Of a stretch of DNA of 64,000 nt, positions 1 through 8,064 are shown in pieces (the first letter of the stretch is position 1; the number at the start of each line of letters is the position of its first letter). The stretch spans positions 1,364,001-1,428,000 of the forward strand of contig NZ_CP020919.1 of assembly GCF_003076475.1 (NCBI RefSeq), written 5' to 3'. Made by a program: the position numbers and the translations under genes. A model generated the notes under the pieces. That model made no database searches and was not told the DNA's origin. It saw only the letters and a program-made list of their open reading frames with translations. This stretch comes from Flavobacterium kingsejongi. GTDB lineage: Bacteria > Bacteroidota > Bacteroidia > Flavobacteriales > Flavobacteriaceae.

Positions 1-1
1 T

Positions 2-1258
2 TCGTCTAAAGAAGCCATTGAGGCAAAAATCCAGGACTACCAGGGAATCGTTATCCGCAGCCGTTTCAAAATTGATAAGACTTTTTTAGATAAGGCGACC
101 CAACTTCAATTTATAGCACGGGTAGGCGCTGGACTGGAAAGTATCGACTCCGATTATGCGACGAGTAAAAATATCAAATTAATTGCAGCCCCGGAAGGCA
201 ACCGTAATGCCGTAGGCGAACACGCCTTAGGTATGCTGCTTTCGCTATTCAATAACCTGAACAAAGCCGATCGGTCGGTGCGGGAAGGGAAATGGATTCG
301 CGAAGGCCATCGTGGGCATGAATTGGATGGAAAAACAGTAGGAATCATCGGATATGGCAATATGGGAAAATCCTTTGCTAAAAAGCTACGGGGTTTTGAT
401 GTAGAAGTATTGTGTTATGACATTCTCGAGGGCGTAGGAGACGGCAACGCCCGGCAGGTGACCCTGGCAGAATTACAGGAGAAAGCAGATGTATTAAGCC
501 TGCATACGCCCTGGACCCCGGAAACGGATAAAATGATTAATACTGCTTTTATCGCTGCTTTTGCCAAACCTTTCTGGCTGATTAATACGGCACGGGGAAA
601 TAGCGTTGTTACGGCAGATTTAGCTGCCGCACTTGCTGATGGAAAAATACTGGGTGCGGGGCTGGATGTCTTGGAATATGAAAAATCTTCCTTTGAACAT
701 TTATTCCATGATACCCAAATCCCTGAGGCTTTTCAATACCTGCTGAATGCAGAAAATGTACTACTGACCCCGCATATTGCAGGCTGGACTTTTGAAAGCC
801 ATGAAAAGCTCGCACAAACCATAGTGGATAAAATAAAGGAACTCTATTTTGGAGCCCCGGCTATTGTAAAGGAAGCGGCCGGCGTTACGGGTATAGGCGG
901 GGTATTTTTTAAAGCGCAAAATCCTACTGCCCTATTGGAATGGTACCATAAAAATCTGGGATTGCCGACGAATGCTTATGGCTGTACGTTTCGATGGAAA
1001 GATGAGAAGGGCCAGGATTGCAGTACCCAATGGTCTCCTTTTAAGAGTGATACCACTTATTTCGAACCTTCGGTACAGCCGTTTATGCAAAATTTCAGGG
1101 TGGCTAACCTGGGCCGCCTGATTGAAACGTTGCAAGAAGCTGGAGTACCAATGGTAGGAACACCCGAATCCCATGAATATGGAAAATTTGCCTGGATCCT
1201 GGATCCTGAAAATAATAAGATTGAGCTTTGGGAGCCTATTGATGTGGTTTTTAAATAA
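2..1258 (+). CDS. 2-hydroxyacid dehydrogenase fused to a VOC (glyoxalase-like) domain, 5' partial
   Basis: The reading frame is open from the left edge, so the N-terminus lies outside the window. The first part is a D-isomer-specific 2-hydroxyacid dehydrogenase: RVGAGLESID in the substrate domain, the NAD-binding Rossmann loop GIIGYGNMG, the catalytic-arginine segment NTARG, GAGLDVLEYE, and the catalytic histidine in TPHIAG. The closest functional relatives are phosphoglycerate dehydrogenase-like enzymes, but the substrate cannot be read from sequence. About 110 extra residues follow without a stop. They start at VTGIGGVFFKAQNP and end with LDPENNKIELWEP, a typical glyoxalase/bleomycin-resistance (VOC) half-module pattern. 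The two domains are usually separate proteins, so this is a fusion or a conserved two-domain architecture. The VOC part lacks an obvious first metal-ligand histidine. Confidence 0.85.
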   Translation, partial: SSKEAIEAKIQDYQGIVIRSRFKIDKTFLDKATQLQFIARVGAGLESIDSDYATSKNIKLIAAPEGNRNAVGEHALGMLLSLFNNLNKADRSVREGKWIREGHRGHELDGKTVGIIGYGNMGKSFAKKLRGFDVEVLCYDILEGVGDGNARQVTLAELQEKADVLSLHTPWTPETDKMINTAFIAAFAKPFWLINTARGNSVVTADLAAALADGKILGAGLDVLEYEKSSFEHLFHDTQIPEAFQYLLNAENVLLTPHIAGWTFESHEKLAQTIVDKIKELYFGAPAIVKEAAGVTGIGGVFFKAQNPTALLEWYHKNLGLPTNAYGCTFRWKDEKGQDCSTQWSPFKSDTTYFEPSVQPFMQNFRVANLGRLIETLQEAGVPMVGTPESHEYGKFAWILDPENNKIELWEPIDVVFK

Positions 1259-1381
1259 AAACGACTAAAAAATAACTTAAAATATAATTATTTAAGGTTT
1301 TTTGTTGATATATTCGTGTAATAATCTAACCAAAGTGGAGTCAGAAACCACCAAAAACGAATTAATTAAAACTTATAACTT

Positions 1382-1762
1382 ATGATTGAATGGTACAAAA
1401 AAGTCGTTTTAGAAAATTACGCTAATTTTAACGGAAGAGCACGCAGAGCCGAATACTGGAATTTCGTATTGGTGAATTTAATTATATCCATCCTGCTTAT
1501 GGTAGTTGATAGTGTAATTGGAATACAGGTATTGTCCGGAATCTATTCGTTAGCGCTATTGATCCCTTCAATCGCAGCTGCGGTAAGAAGGCTTCATGAC
1601 CTTGATAAAAGCGGTTGGTTTTTGCTTTTAGCATTTATACCATTAGTGAATATCTGGTTAATTGTACTTTTGGCTTCAGAAGGAACAAGAGGACCGAACC
1701 AATACGGTGCAGATCCTAAAAACCAATTTGACGAAATTAACCATATTGGTAAAGAGTATTAA
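1382..1762 (+). CDS. DUF805 family inner-membrane protein
   Basis: This 126-residue protein has the DUF805 pattern: an N-terminal WYKKVVLENYANFNGRARR segment, where NGRARRAEYW is the family signature, then hydrophobic helices, RRLHDLDKSGWF in the middle, and a polar tail containing GTRGPNQYG. It is predicted to be a small multi-pass membrane protein of unknown function. It is the first of three small membrane-protein genes in one direction (1382-2575) with short gaps or overlaps, which suggests one transcript. The AT-rich gap upstream (1259-1381) shows no clear TAnnTTTG motif. Confidence 0.85.
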   Translation: MIEWYKKVVLENYANFNGRARRAEYWNFVLVNLIISILLMVVDSVIGIQVLSGIYSLALLIPSIAAAVRRLHDLDKSGWFLLLAFIPLVNIWLIVLLASEGTRGPNQYGADPKNQFDEINHIGKEY

Positions 1763-1782
1763 ATAGTAGCGTAAGACAGGAA

Positions 1783-2139
1783 ATGTATAAAATTAATAAT
1801 TATCCGGAATTTAAAGTTGATCCCATTGTTGTTTTTCTGTTAGGATTTGTGACTTGTGGCCTTTACCTGATTTATTGGAATATTAAAGTAGCGCAAGTTC
1901 TAAATGCAGTTGCGGAAAGAGAAGTCATTTCTCAGCCTGTGGCCATATTTTCAGGATGCTGTTTACCGGTAAATCTTTATTTCTATTATTTAGCGGGTAA
2001 AGAGGCACTGCCATTGGTCTACAGAATAACAGGAGATACCCAAAAAGACCAGTCTACATTACTACTAATATTAGGCTTCTTTTTTCCGATTGTTGCCGCA
2101 ATGATCGTACAAAGTGATATCAACAAGTTATATCAATAA
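1783..2139 (+). CDS. small membrane protein, DUF4234-like
   Basis: 118 residues with at least three hydrophobic segments. FLLGFVTCGLYLIYWNIK resembles the DUF4234 start (a hydrophobic helix ending in YW). The end, VQSDINKLYQ, is polar. Function is unknown. The gene begins 20 nt after the DUF805 gene and overlaps the next one by 26 nt, so it is probably cotranscribed. The DUF4234 assignment rests on pattern recognition only. Confidence 0.7.
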   Translation: MYKINNYPEFKVDPIVVFLLGFVTCGLYLIYWNIKVAQVLNAVAEREVISQPVAIFSGCCLPVNLYFYYLAGKEALPLVYRITGDTQKDQSTLLLILGFFFPIVAAMIVQSDINKLYQ

Positions 2140-2575
2140 AAAGAACCAGTTAAAATTATTCGGGATTATCGGAGCACTTGTGACTCTGATAGTCCCGTTT
2201 ATCATGATGCTTTTTAATCATCATGACCATCTTGGTACCGATCAGTCCTTATGTCCTTTTAAGATGCTGACGGGTTTTCCTTGTCCAGGTTGTGGAATCA
2301 CTAAATCATTAGTATACCTCTATGAGGGTGATTTGTACAAAAGTTTCTCCTATCATCTTTTCGGGCCTTTTGTGTTTTTATTCTGTTGGGTAACCATCAT
2401 TGTGCTCACAGCAGAAATCATTACGGGGAAAAGTTATTTCAATAGTTTGTTTTACAGTAAGAAATTAGCCTATGGCCTGGCGATAGTGCTTGTAGTGTAT
2501 CACTTAGGCAGGGTAATCTATTTTGTACACGGACATACCCGGGAAGAGATTCTAAAAGAATCGATCTGGAAATAA
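2114..2575 (+). CDS. DUF2752 domain membrane protein
   Basis: 153 residues. The DUF2752 hallmark CPFKMLTGFPCPGCGITKS is present: a conserved cysteine, then PCPGCG, then T(K/R)S. It is followed by the usual two or three hydrophobic helices. Function is unknown; the cysteine cluster suggests metal or redox chemistry at the membrane, which is inference. The start overlaps the previous gene by 26 nt, consistent with translational coupling. A strong bidirectional terminator follows. Confidence 0.8.
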   Translation: MISTSYINKKNQLKLFGIIGALVTLIVPFIMMLFNHHDHLGTDQSLCPFKMLTGFPCPGCGITKSLVYLYEGDLYKSFSYHLFGPFVFLFCWVTIIVLTAEIITGKSYFNSLFYSKKLAYGLAIVLVVYHLGRVIYFVHGHTREEILKESIWK

Positions 2576-2582
2576 CAGATAC

Positions 2583-2615
2583 AAAAAATGCCAGGAAACT
2601 CTCCTGGCATTTTTT
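2583..2615. terminator. bidirectional hairpin terminator
   Basis: Perfect 14-bp arms AAAAAATGCCAGGA / TCCTGGCATTTTTT with a 5-nt loop (AACTC) lie between two convergent genes. A/T runs on both sides let it work in both directions. Confidence 0.85.
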
Positions 2616-2633
2616 TAGTTATAAAGTATTTTT

Positions 2634-4448
2634 TTATTCTATATCGCCTTCTTTTTCTGCAAGCTTGCGTTCCAATTCGGCCTGAAACTCTTCCATCACC
2701 GGTTTTACCGTACTTTCAGGGATGTCCGAAATACGGATGTACATCAGTCCGTCGACAGCGTTGTTGAAAAGTGGATCAACATTAAAAGCAACTACCCTGG
2801 CGTTTTGTTTGATGTATTTTTTAATCAATACTGGCAAACGCAGATTTCCTGGTTCGACTTCATCGATTATTTTATCAAATTTATTCAGGTCGGCTTCGGC
2901 TTCATTGAATACAAAATCCTTATCGGCATCTTTTAATTTGACCTTAAAGTCCTTTTTTGGATAGATATATTGTGCAATATACGGATCATAATAGTGGGAC
3001 TTCATAAATTCAATCATCAGGGATTTTGAGAAATCAGAAAACTGATTGGAAATACTTACACCACCAATAAGGAACTTATGCTCCGGGTAGCGCAATGTAG
3101 TATGAACGACACCTTTCCATAACAGGAATAATGGCATCGGGCGTTGTTGGTATTCTTTAATGACAAAGGCACGTCCCATTTCGATAGATTTTGACATCAT
3201 ATCGTACAATTCCGGTTCAAAACGGAAGAGTTCGTGAAGGTAGAAACCATCAATACCGTATTTCTTAAAGATATTCGCTCCCATACCCATACGGTAAGCA
3301 CCAGCGATCAATTGCGCATCATTGTCCCATAAGAACATGTGATGATAGTATTTGTCGTATTGGTCTAAGTCAATGGATTTATTTGTTCCTTCTCCTACTT
3401 CCCGGAATGTTATTTCCCGCAGTCGGCCCAATTCATGTAATATGTTTGGAATAGCGCGTGCTTCAGCCAGAAATACTTCATAATTTTTGCTTTGCAGCAA
3501 TCGGCAGTCGTTGGCTCTAAGATTGTCCACTTCCTTAACGATTTTGTTATGATTAGCCGGTGTAGCGATTTCCTTCGGGCTTCTGGTAGGTAATTTTAGG
3601 CTGGAAGTATCGATAAGTTTGGTTTCTTTTTCAAATGGATTGGCAAGCATGTAAGTTTTTCTTCTCAGAAATTCAGAGTAGGCTTCCAATGATTCGTGTT
3701 CGTCCTGTTCGGCAACGGAGATCGGTTTTCCAATACGTACCTTAATCACGCGGTCTTTTTGCGTAAGCAGTTCAGACGGTAATTTAGCCGTCCGTAACGT
3801 ATCACTTACTTTAGACAAGAGGTAGAATAATCTACTGTTCTTGGCATGAAAGTAAATTGGTACTACCGGCACTTTGGCCTTACGGATCAGTTTAATGGCG
3901 CCTTCTTCCCAGGGTTTGTCAATGACAAGCTGGCCATCTTTATAAGTCGATACTTCTCCGGCAGGAAAAATACCCAATGGCTTTCCGTCGCTGAGATGGC
4001 GCAGCGTTTCTTTGATACCGATTACACTGGATTTGCTATCCTTATGATTTTCAAAAGGATTCACCGGCATAATATAAGGTTTCATAGGATCAATCCTGTG
4101 TAACAGGAAATTCGCAATAATCTTAAAATTGGGTTCTCTTTCGAGCATCAATTTTAATAATAGAATGCCATCAATGCCACCCAGTGGGTGATTGGAAATA
4201 GTAATGTAGGCACCGTCTTTCGGTAACCGTTTAAAATCCTCTTCAGGAATTTCAAATTTGATCTGAAATTCATCCAATATAGCGTTCAGAAATTCAACTT
4301 CGGATAGATGTTTATTCCTGTCATAAATCTTATTGAGTGTCGAGATTTTAAGAACTTTCATTAGCAGCCAGCCGGTAAAAGTTCCCAAAAAACCGTATTT
4401 GTCAGTCTTTATTGCCTTTGCAACTTCTTTAGCGGTAACTAAACCCAT
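2634..4448 (-). CDS. olsF: bifunctional acyltransferase (PlsC-like + OlsB/hemolysin-like), probable ornithine-lipid synthase OlsF
   Basis: 604 residues in two halves. The N-terminal half (about residues 60-280) is a glycerolipid acyltransferase domain with the active-site block NHPLGGIDG and FPAGEVSTY. The C-terminal half (about 300-600) resembles the GNAT-like OlsB/hemolysin acyltransferases, with LREITFREVGEGTNKSID and an acyl-transfer core around MGRAFVIKEYQQRP. OlsF proteins of this two-domain type make ornithine lipids in Flavobacterium johnsoniae by both N- and O-acylation. The gene symbol is inferred from the architecture. It is monocistronic, with its own promoter motif upstream and a shared terminator downstream. 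Confidence 0.75.
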   Translation of the reverse strand: MGLVTAKEVAKAIKTDKYGFLGTFTGWLLMKVLKISTLNKIYDRNKHLSEVEFLNAILDEFQIKFEIPEEDFKRLPKDGAYITISNHPLGGIDGILLLKLMLEREPNFKIIANFLLHRIDPMKPYIMPVNPFENHKDSKSSVIGIKETLRHLSDGKPLGIFPAGEVSTYKDGQLVIDKPWEEGAIKLIRKAKVPVVPIYFHAKNSRLFYLLSKVSDTLRTAKLPSELLTQKDRVIKVRIGKPISVAEQDEHESLEAYSEFLRRKTYMLANPFEKETKLIDTSSLKLPTRSPKEIATPANHNKIVKEVDNLRANDCRLLQSKNYEVFLAEARAIPNILHELGRLREITFREVGEGTNKSIDLDQYDKYYHHMFLWDNDAQLIAGAYRMGMGANIFKKYGIDGFYLHELFRFEPELYDMMSKSIEMGRAFVIKEYQQRPMPLFLLWKGVVHTTLRYPEHKFLIGGVSISNQFSDFSKSLMIEFMKSHYYDPYIAQYIYPKKDFKVKLKDADKDFVFNEAEADLNKFDKIIDEVEPGNLRLPVLIKKYIKQNARVVAFNVDPLFNNAVDGLMYIRISDIPESTVKPVMEEFQAELERKLAEKEGDIE

Positions 4449-4477
4449 TTATTCTTCTTTTGTTTTTGAGCAAGAAA

Positions 4478-4506
4478 CAAAGATAACAAAAATGAGTAAA
4501 CCTCAA
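4478..4506 (-). promoter_or_regulatory. Bacteroidetes-type promoter for the acyltransferase gene
   Basis: On the minus strand there is a -7 motif TATCTTTG (plus strand CAAAGATA, 4478-4485). A -33 TTG (CAA at 4504-4506) lies 18 nt further upstream. This matches the TTG-N17-23-TAnnTTTG pattern known for Flavobacterium. The start codon is at 4448. Confidence 0.6.
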
Positions 4507-4632
4507 CGACGGATATGGCATTTATGTTAAATAGGTTTGATCTAATAGTATTATTTCGTTTATTTTATCACCCGGGAGACCAGTTTTTCCGTGAAGGACT
4601 ATTTTTGCGACAAATATTTAATTGTTTTTACA

Positions 4633-4640
4633 TACTTTTG
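4633..4640 (+). promoter_or_regulatory. -7 promoter motif for exonuclease III
   Basis: TACTTTTG matches TAnnTTTG, 24 nt before the ATG at 4664. No well-spaced -33 TTG was found; a second TATTTTTG at 4600-4607 is an alternative. Confidence 0.4.
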
Positions 4641-4663
4641 AAACACTCAAAAATAGCATACTA

Positions 4664-5425
4664 ATGAAGATTATTTCCTATAATGTTAATGGAATAAGAG
4701 CAGCGATTACCAAAGGTTTTTTGGAATGGCTGCAACAGGCCAATCCTGATGTCATCTGCCTTCAGGAAATTAAAGCAACACCGGAACAAATTCCGCTTGC
4801 TGCATTTGAAGCCGCAGGATACCCTTACCATTATTGGTATCCAGCTGAGAAAAAAGGCTATAGTGGTGTAGCAATACTTTCAAAAATAAAACCCAATAAT
4901 GTAGTTTACGGTACCGGAATTGAACACATGGATAAAGAAGGCCGTAACCTGCGCGTGGATTTTGATGAGCTGTCCGTGATGAGCCTCTACCTGCCTTCAG
5001 GAACCAATATTGCCCGATTGGATCATAAATTTATGTTTATGGATGATTTTCAGCAGTATGTAAATGAGCTTAAAAACGATTTTCCGAATCTTGTCATCGG
5101 CGGGGATTATAATATTTGCCATGAGGCGATAGACATACATGACCCGATCCGAAATGCTAAAGTCTCCGGTTTCCTGCCACAGGAACGGACCTGGCTGGAT
5201 ATTTTTATGAAAAATGGCTTTGTCGATTCGTTCCGGCACTTTAATAAAGATCCACATCATTATACCTGGTGGAGTTACCGTGCTAATGCAAGAAACAACA
5301 ATAAAGGATGGCGGATTGATTACTTGCTGGTGAGCCATCTGCTTGAAAACCGACTCAAAAGGGCTGTAATTTTACCGGAAGCCAAACATTCGGATCATTG
5401 CCCGGTTTTGGTAGAAATTGAATAA
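4664..5425 (+). CDS. xth: exodeoxyribonuclease III (AP endonuclease)
   Basis: 253 residues from the ATG before KIISYNVNGIRA, where family members begin; an upstream in-frame ATG at 4622 would add an unusual 14-residue tail. Motifs: NVNGIRA, the metal-binding glutamate in LQEIKA, GDYNICHEAID (Asp/Asn), and the catalytic HSDHCPV at the end. It is an Mg-dependent endonuclease/exonuclease/phosphatase-fold enzyme that cuts abasic sites and acts as a 3'-5' exonuclease in base excision repair. The OmpA-type lipoprotein gene starts 37 nt downstream. Confidence 0.92.
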   Translation: MKIISYNVNGIRAAITKGFLEWLQQANPDVICLQEIKATPEQIPLAAFEAAGYPYHYWYPAEKKGYSGVAILSKIKPNNVVYGTGIEHMDKEGRNLRVDFDELSVMSLYLPSGTNIARLDHKFMFMDDFQQYVNELKNDFPNLVIGGDYNICHEAIDIHDPIRNAKVSGFLPQERTWLDIFMKNGFVDSFRHFNKDPHHYTWWSYRANARNNNKGWRIDYLLVSHLLENRLKRAVILPEAKHSDHCPVLVEIE

Positions 5426-5462
5426 AGTCCAATCGTATATTTTAAAACACAAATTAAACAAA

Positions 5463-6425
5463 ATGATTAAAAAAGTTTCCTTAGGATTATTAGTTGTATC
5501 GCTTTCATTCACTTCCTGTGTTTCGAAAAAAGTATATAATGAATTGGAAAATAAGTTTGCGAATCTAAAGAAAGAAAACCGCAAATTGTCTGACGAAAAT
5601 AGTGATTTGTCTAAAAATAAAAATCAACTGGATTTAGAAACTACGGATCTAAAATCACAATTGGCAAAACTGAAAGCAGAAAGAGATAAGCTACAGGCTG
5701 ATGTTGCTGCTACAAAAAATAATTTAGGGAAACTTCAGTCTTCTTATGATGACTTGGACAAAAACAGTTCGGAATATTCCAAAACAAGTTCGGAGAAAAA
5801 CCGGGAATTGTTAGCACAGCTGGAAGCCAAAGAAAAAGCATTGGCGGCAGAGCAGCAGCGTCTTACAAAACTGCAAAATGACCTGAAAGAGCGCTCGGCA
5901 AGAGTGGATGAACTGGAAGGGATGATTGCAGCCAAAGAAGCGAGCATGAAAAAATTGAAAGAGACGTTGTCAAAAGCTTTGAATAGCTTTGAAGGAAAAG
6001 GACTAACGGTAGAGCAGAAAAATGGTAAAGTATATGTGTCCATGGAGAATAAGCTTCTTTTTGGATCCGGTAGCTGGACTGTAGGGACAGAAGGTAAGAG
6101 AGCAGTTGTAGAAGTTGGAAAAGTATTGGCCAATAACCCTGATATCTCCGTATTAATCGAAGGGCATACGGATAATGATAAATATGCCGGTACCGGACCA
6201 ATTGCCGATAACTGGGATTTATCTACAAAAAGAGCTACAGCGATAGTTGCAATCCTAAGTGAGAACAAAGGTATTGATCGCAAGAATCTTACTGCAGCGG
6301 GTAGAAGTGAATATTCACCATTGGCTACCAATGATAACCCAGAAGGAAAAGCGAAAAACAGGAGGATTGAAATTATCCTGACGCCAAAACTGGATGAAAT
6401 ATCAAAAATGCTAAACGATTTATAG
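5463..6425 (+). CDS. OmpA-family peptidoglycan-binding lipoprotein with coiled coil
   Basis: 320 residues. It starts with a lipoprotein signal MIKKVSLGLLVVSLSFTSC (lipobox FTSC), so the mature protein is a lipid-anchored outer-membrane protein. Residues of about 25-165 are highly charged with heptad-like Leu/Lys/Glu, a long coiled coil. The C-terminal 120 residues form an OmpA domain: VLIEGHTDN, NWDLSTKRA, and the diaminopimelate-binding RRIEIILTP. The likely role is tethering the outer membrane to peptidoglycan. The start at 5463 is chosen because the signal peptide begins there. It may be cotranscribed with exonuclease III. Confidence 0.88.
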   Translation: MIKKVSLGLLVVSLSFTSCVSKKVYNELENKFANLKKENRKLSDENSDLSKNKNQLDLETTDLKSQLAKLKAERDKLQADVAATKNNLGKLQSSYDDLDKNSSEYSKTSSEKNRELLAQLEAKEKALAAEQQRLTKLQNDLKERSARVDELEGMIAAKEASMKKLKETLSKALNSFEGKGLTVEQKNGKVYVSMENKLLFGSGSWTVGTEGKRAVVEVGKVLANNPDISVLIEGHTDNDKYAGTGPIADNWDLSTKRATAIVAILSENKGIDRKNLTAAGRSEYSPLATNDNPEGKAKNRRIEIILTPKLDEISKMLNDL

Positions 6426-6442
6426 TATTTTTCAAATAATAT

Positions 6443-6475
6443 AAAAGCGGCTGTGTTCTTTACACAGCCGCTTTT
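6443..6475. terminator. bidirectional hairpin terminator
   Basis: Perfect 14-bp arms AAAAGCGGCTGTGT / ACACAGCCGCTTTT with a 5-nt loop lie between convergent genes (OmpA protein and sugar dehydrogenase). Confidence 0.9.
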
Positions 6476-6486
6476 GTTTTGTAGTG

Positions 6487-7857
6487 TTATTGAATCACCA
6501 GTTTATGGGTCGATCTGGTTCCTATAGCGGATTCGAGTGTCAGTATATATACTCCTTTTGATAGTAAGGAAGTATCAATGCGGGAGTTGTTTGTAAGCAA
6601 TTGTTCCTGTGCTACCTGTTTCCCATTTAAGTCGGATACTACGAGGTTTATCGGCATGTCCAGATTATGGGTGGTCAGGAATACTTCGCCTTCGGCGGGA
6701 TTAGGATACAGGCTGATGTTTTCGGTAGTATATTCGGCATTGGATAACGTGCTGTCTGTGATTTTATAAACTGTTCCCGAGCTAATCCCGGCAATGTATA
6801 ATTCTCCGGTGGCATCTTCTCCGAATGTAGAGAAATTATTACCGCCAAATGCAGGGGTGTAGGCAATAGTCCCATCAGGAGAAACAAGACCAATTTTGTT
6901 ACTGCAGTAATCCGCAAAAATATATTTATTAGCCAGTAAAGGATAGGTTGTTCCGGTATACACATATCCTCCGGTAATCGAACACCCTCCTGTAGCCGTA
7001 TGCGTATATTCAGCAAAAGGGAAAGTATAGGTTGTGGTGGGTTGCGCGCATCCAGCAGTATAAATGCTGCTGCCTTCATAGCAATTCCATCCATAATTCA
7101 AGCCTGCTGCCGTTGGGCTTACTTTATTAATTTCTTCTACAGCCCCCTGACCCACATCGGCAATCCATAAATCCCCGGTAGTTCTGTTGAATGAAAATTT
7201 CCAAGGATTGCGTAGTCCAATAGCCCAAATTTCATCTGCACCAGCTGTGGCTCCTGCAAAGGGATTGGTAGGTGGAATAGCATAAGGAGTACCGGAATTG
7301 ACATCAATACGTAACATCTTACCCAATAAGGTTTCGATATTCTGTGCCCTGTTTCCGGGATCACCACCACTACCTCCATCACCCATTCCAATATAAAGGT
7401 AGCCATCGGGACCAAAACGTAAAGTACCGCCATTGTGGTTTGAAAAGGGCTGTGTGATAGTAAGCAAGACCTGAGCACTGGAAGGATTGGCTACATTGGT
7501 ATTTCCGGCACTAACGGTATAGCGTGCAATAACCGTATTTCCTGCAGGATTGGTATAGTTGACAAAAAAATAACCATTTGTACTATAATTGGGATGAAAA
7601 GCAAGCCCCAGTAATCCCCGTTCGCCATCACTTGAAATCAGGGAAGCAAGATTGAGAAATGGAGTGGCTGCGACGCTTCCGTCTGCATTGATGATTTTGA
7701 TAGTACCACCCTGTTCTACAACAAACAAACGGGGGTCACCGGCATTTTCAATCGCGACCGGATTTGAAAATCCTGTGGCAACAGTCTGAAGTGTGATGTT
7801 TTGCGCAAAAGTAAATGCATGGTACAACATCAGAATGAGGTAAAGTTTTGTTTTCAT
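6487..7857 (-). CDS. secreted PQQ-dependent sugar dehydrogenase-like protein with T9SS sorting domain
   Basis: 456 residues. The signal peptide is about MKTKLYLILMLYHAFTFAQ. The body is a glucose/sorbosone dehydrogenase beta-propeller: GLLGLAFHPNY, the NHNGGTLRFGPDGYLY block with the catalytic histidine, GDGGSGGDPGNRAQN, and EIWAIGLRNPWKFSF. PQQ-linked sugar oxidation is known for this family; the actual cofactor and substrate are not shown. The last 75 residues (SLYPNPAEGEVF to THKLVIQ) are a type A T9SS C-terminal domain, so the protein should be exported and anchored or released at the cell surface. It is monocistronic. Confidence 0.87.
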   Translation of the reverse strand: MKTKLYLILMLYHAFTFAQNITLQTVATGFSNPVAIENAGDPRLFVVEQGGTIKIINADGSVAATPFLNLASLISSDGERGLLGLAFHPNYSTNGYFFVNYTNPAGNTVIARYTVSAGNTNVANPSSAQVLLTITQPFSNHNGGTLRFGPDGYLYIGMGDGGSGGDPGNRAQNIETLLGKMLRIDVNSGTPYAIPPTNPFAGATAGADEIWAIGLRNPWKFSFNRTTGDLWIADVGQGAVEEINKVSPTAAGLNYGWNCYEGSSIYTAGCAQPTTTYTFPFAEYTHTATGGCSITGGYVYTGTTYPLLANKYIFADYCSNKIGLVSPDGTIAYTPAFGGNNFSTFGEDATGELYIAGISSGTVYKITDSTLSNAEYTTENISLYPNPAEGEVFLTTHNLDMPINLVVSDLNGKQVAQEQLLTNNSRIDTSLLSKGVYILTLESAIGTRSTHKLVIQ

Positions 7858-8004
7858 AGCCTTGATATTTAGTAGATTAAGTCATACTAATTTAATTCTT
7901 TTAATCGGTAAAAGAGGGGACGGCTATGCGAATTTAAAGTTAAAATAAAAAGTATCACATTGAATGTTAGTGACTTGTGTTTTTAGAGTAAAGGGCTATA
8001 AGAA

Positions 8005-8040
8005 AAAAGGTTCCATAACCCTATGAGCCTGGAACCTTTT
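8005..8040 (-). terminator. terminator of the transglycosylase gene
   Basis: 11-bp arms AAAAGGTTCCA / TGGAACCTTTT with a 14-nt loop lie just after the stop of the minus-strand gene at 8065. The U-run on the minus strand is short but present. Confidence 0.7.
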
Positions 8041-8064
8041 ATGACAGAACATATTTTGATAGTA

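Noticed and set aside
5744..6331. 195-residue minus-strand open frame opposite the OmpA lipoprotein gene
   Set aside because: It is a shadow frame. The plus-strand gene has a lipobox, coiled coil and OmpA domain; the reverse frame has low-complexity Ser/Phe/Leu content and no recognisable domain.
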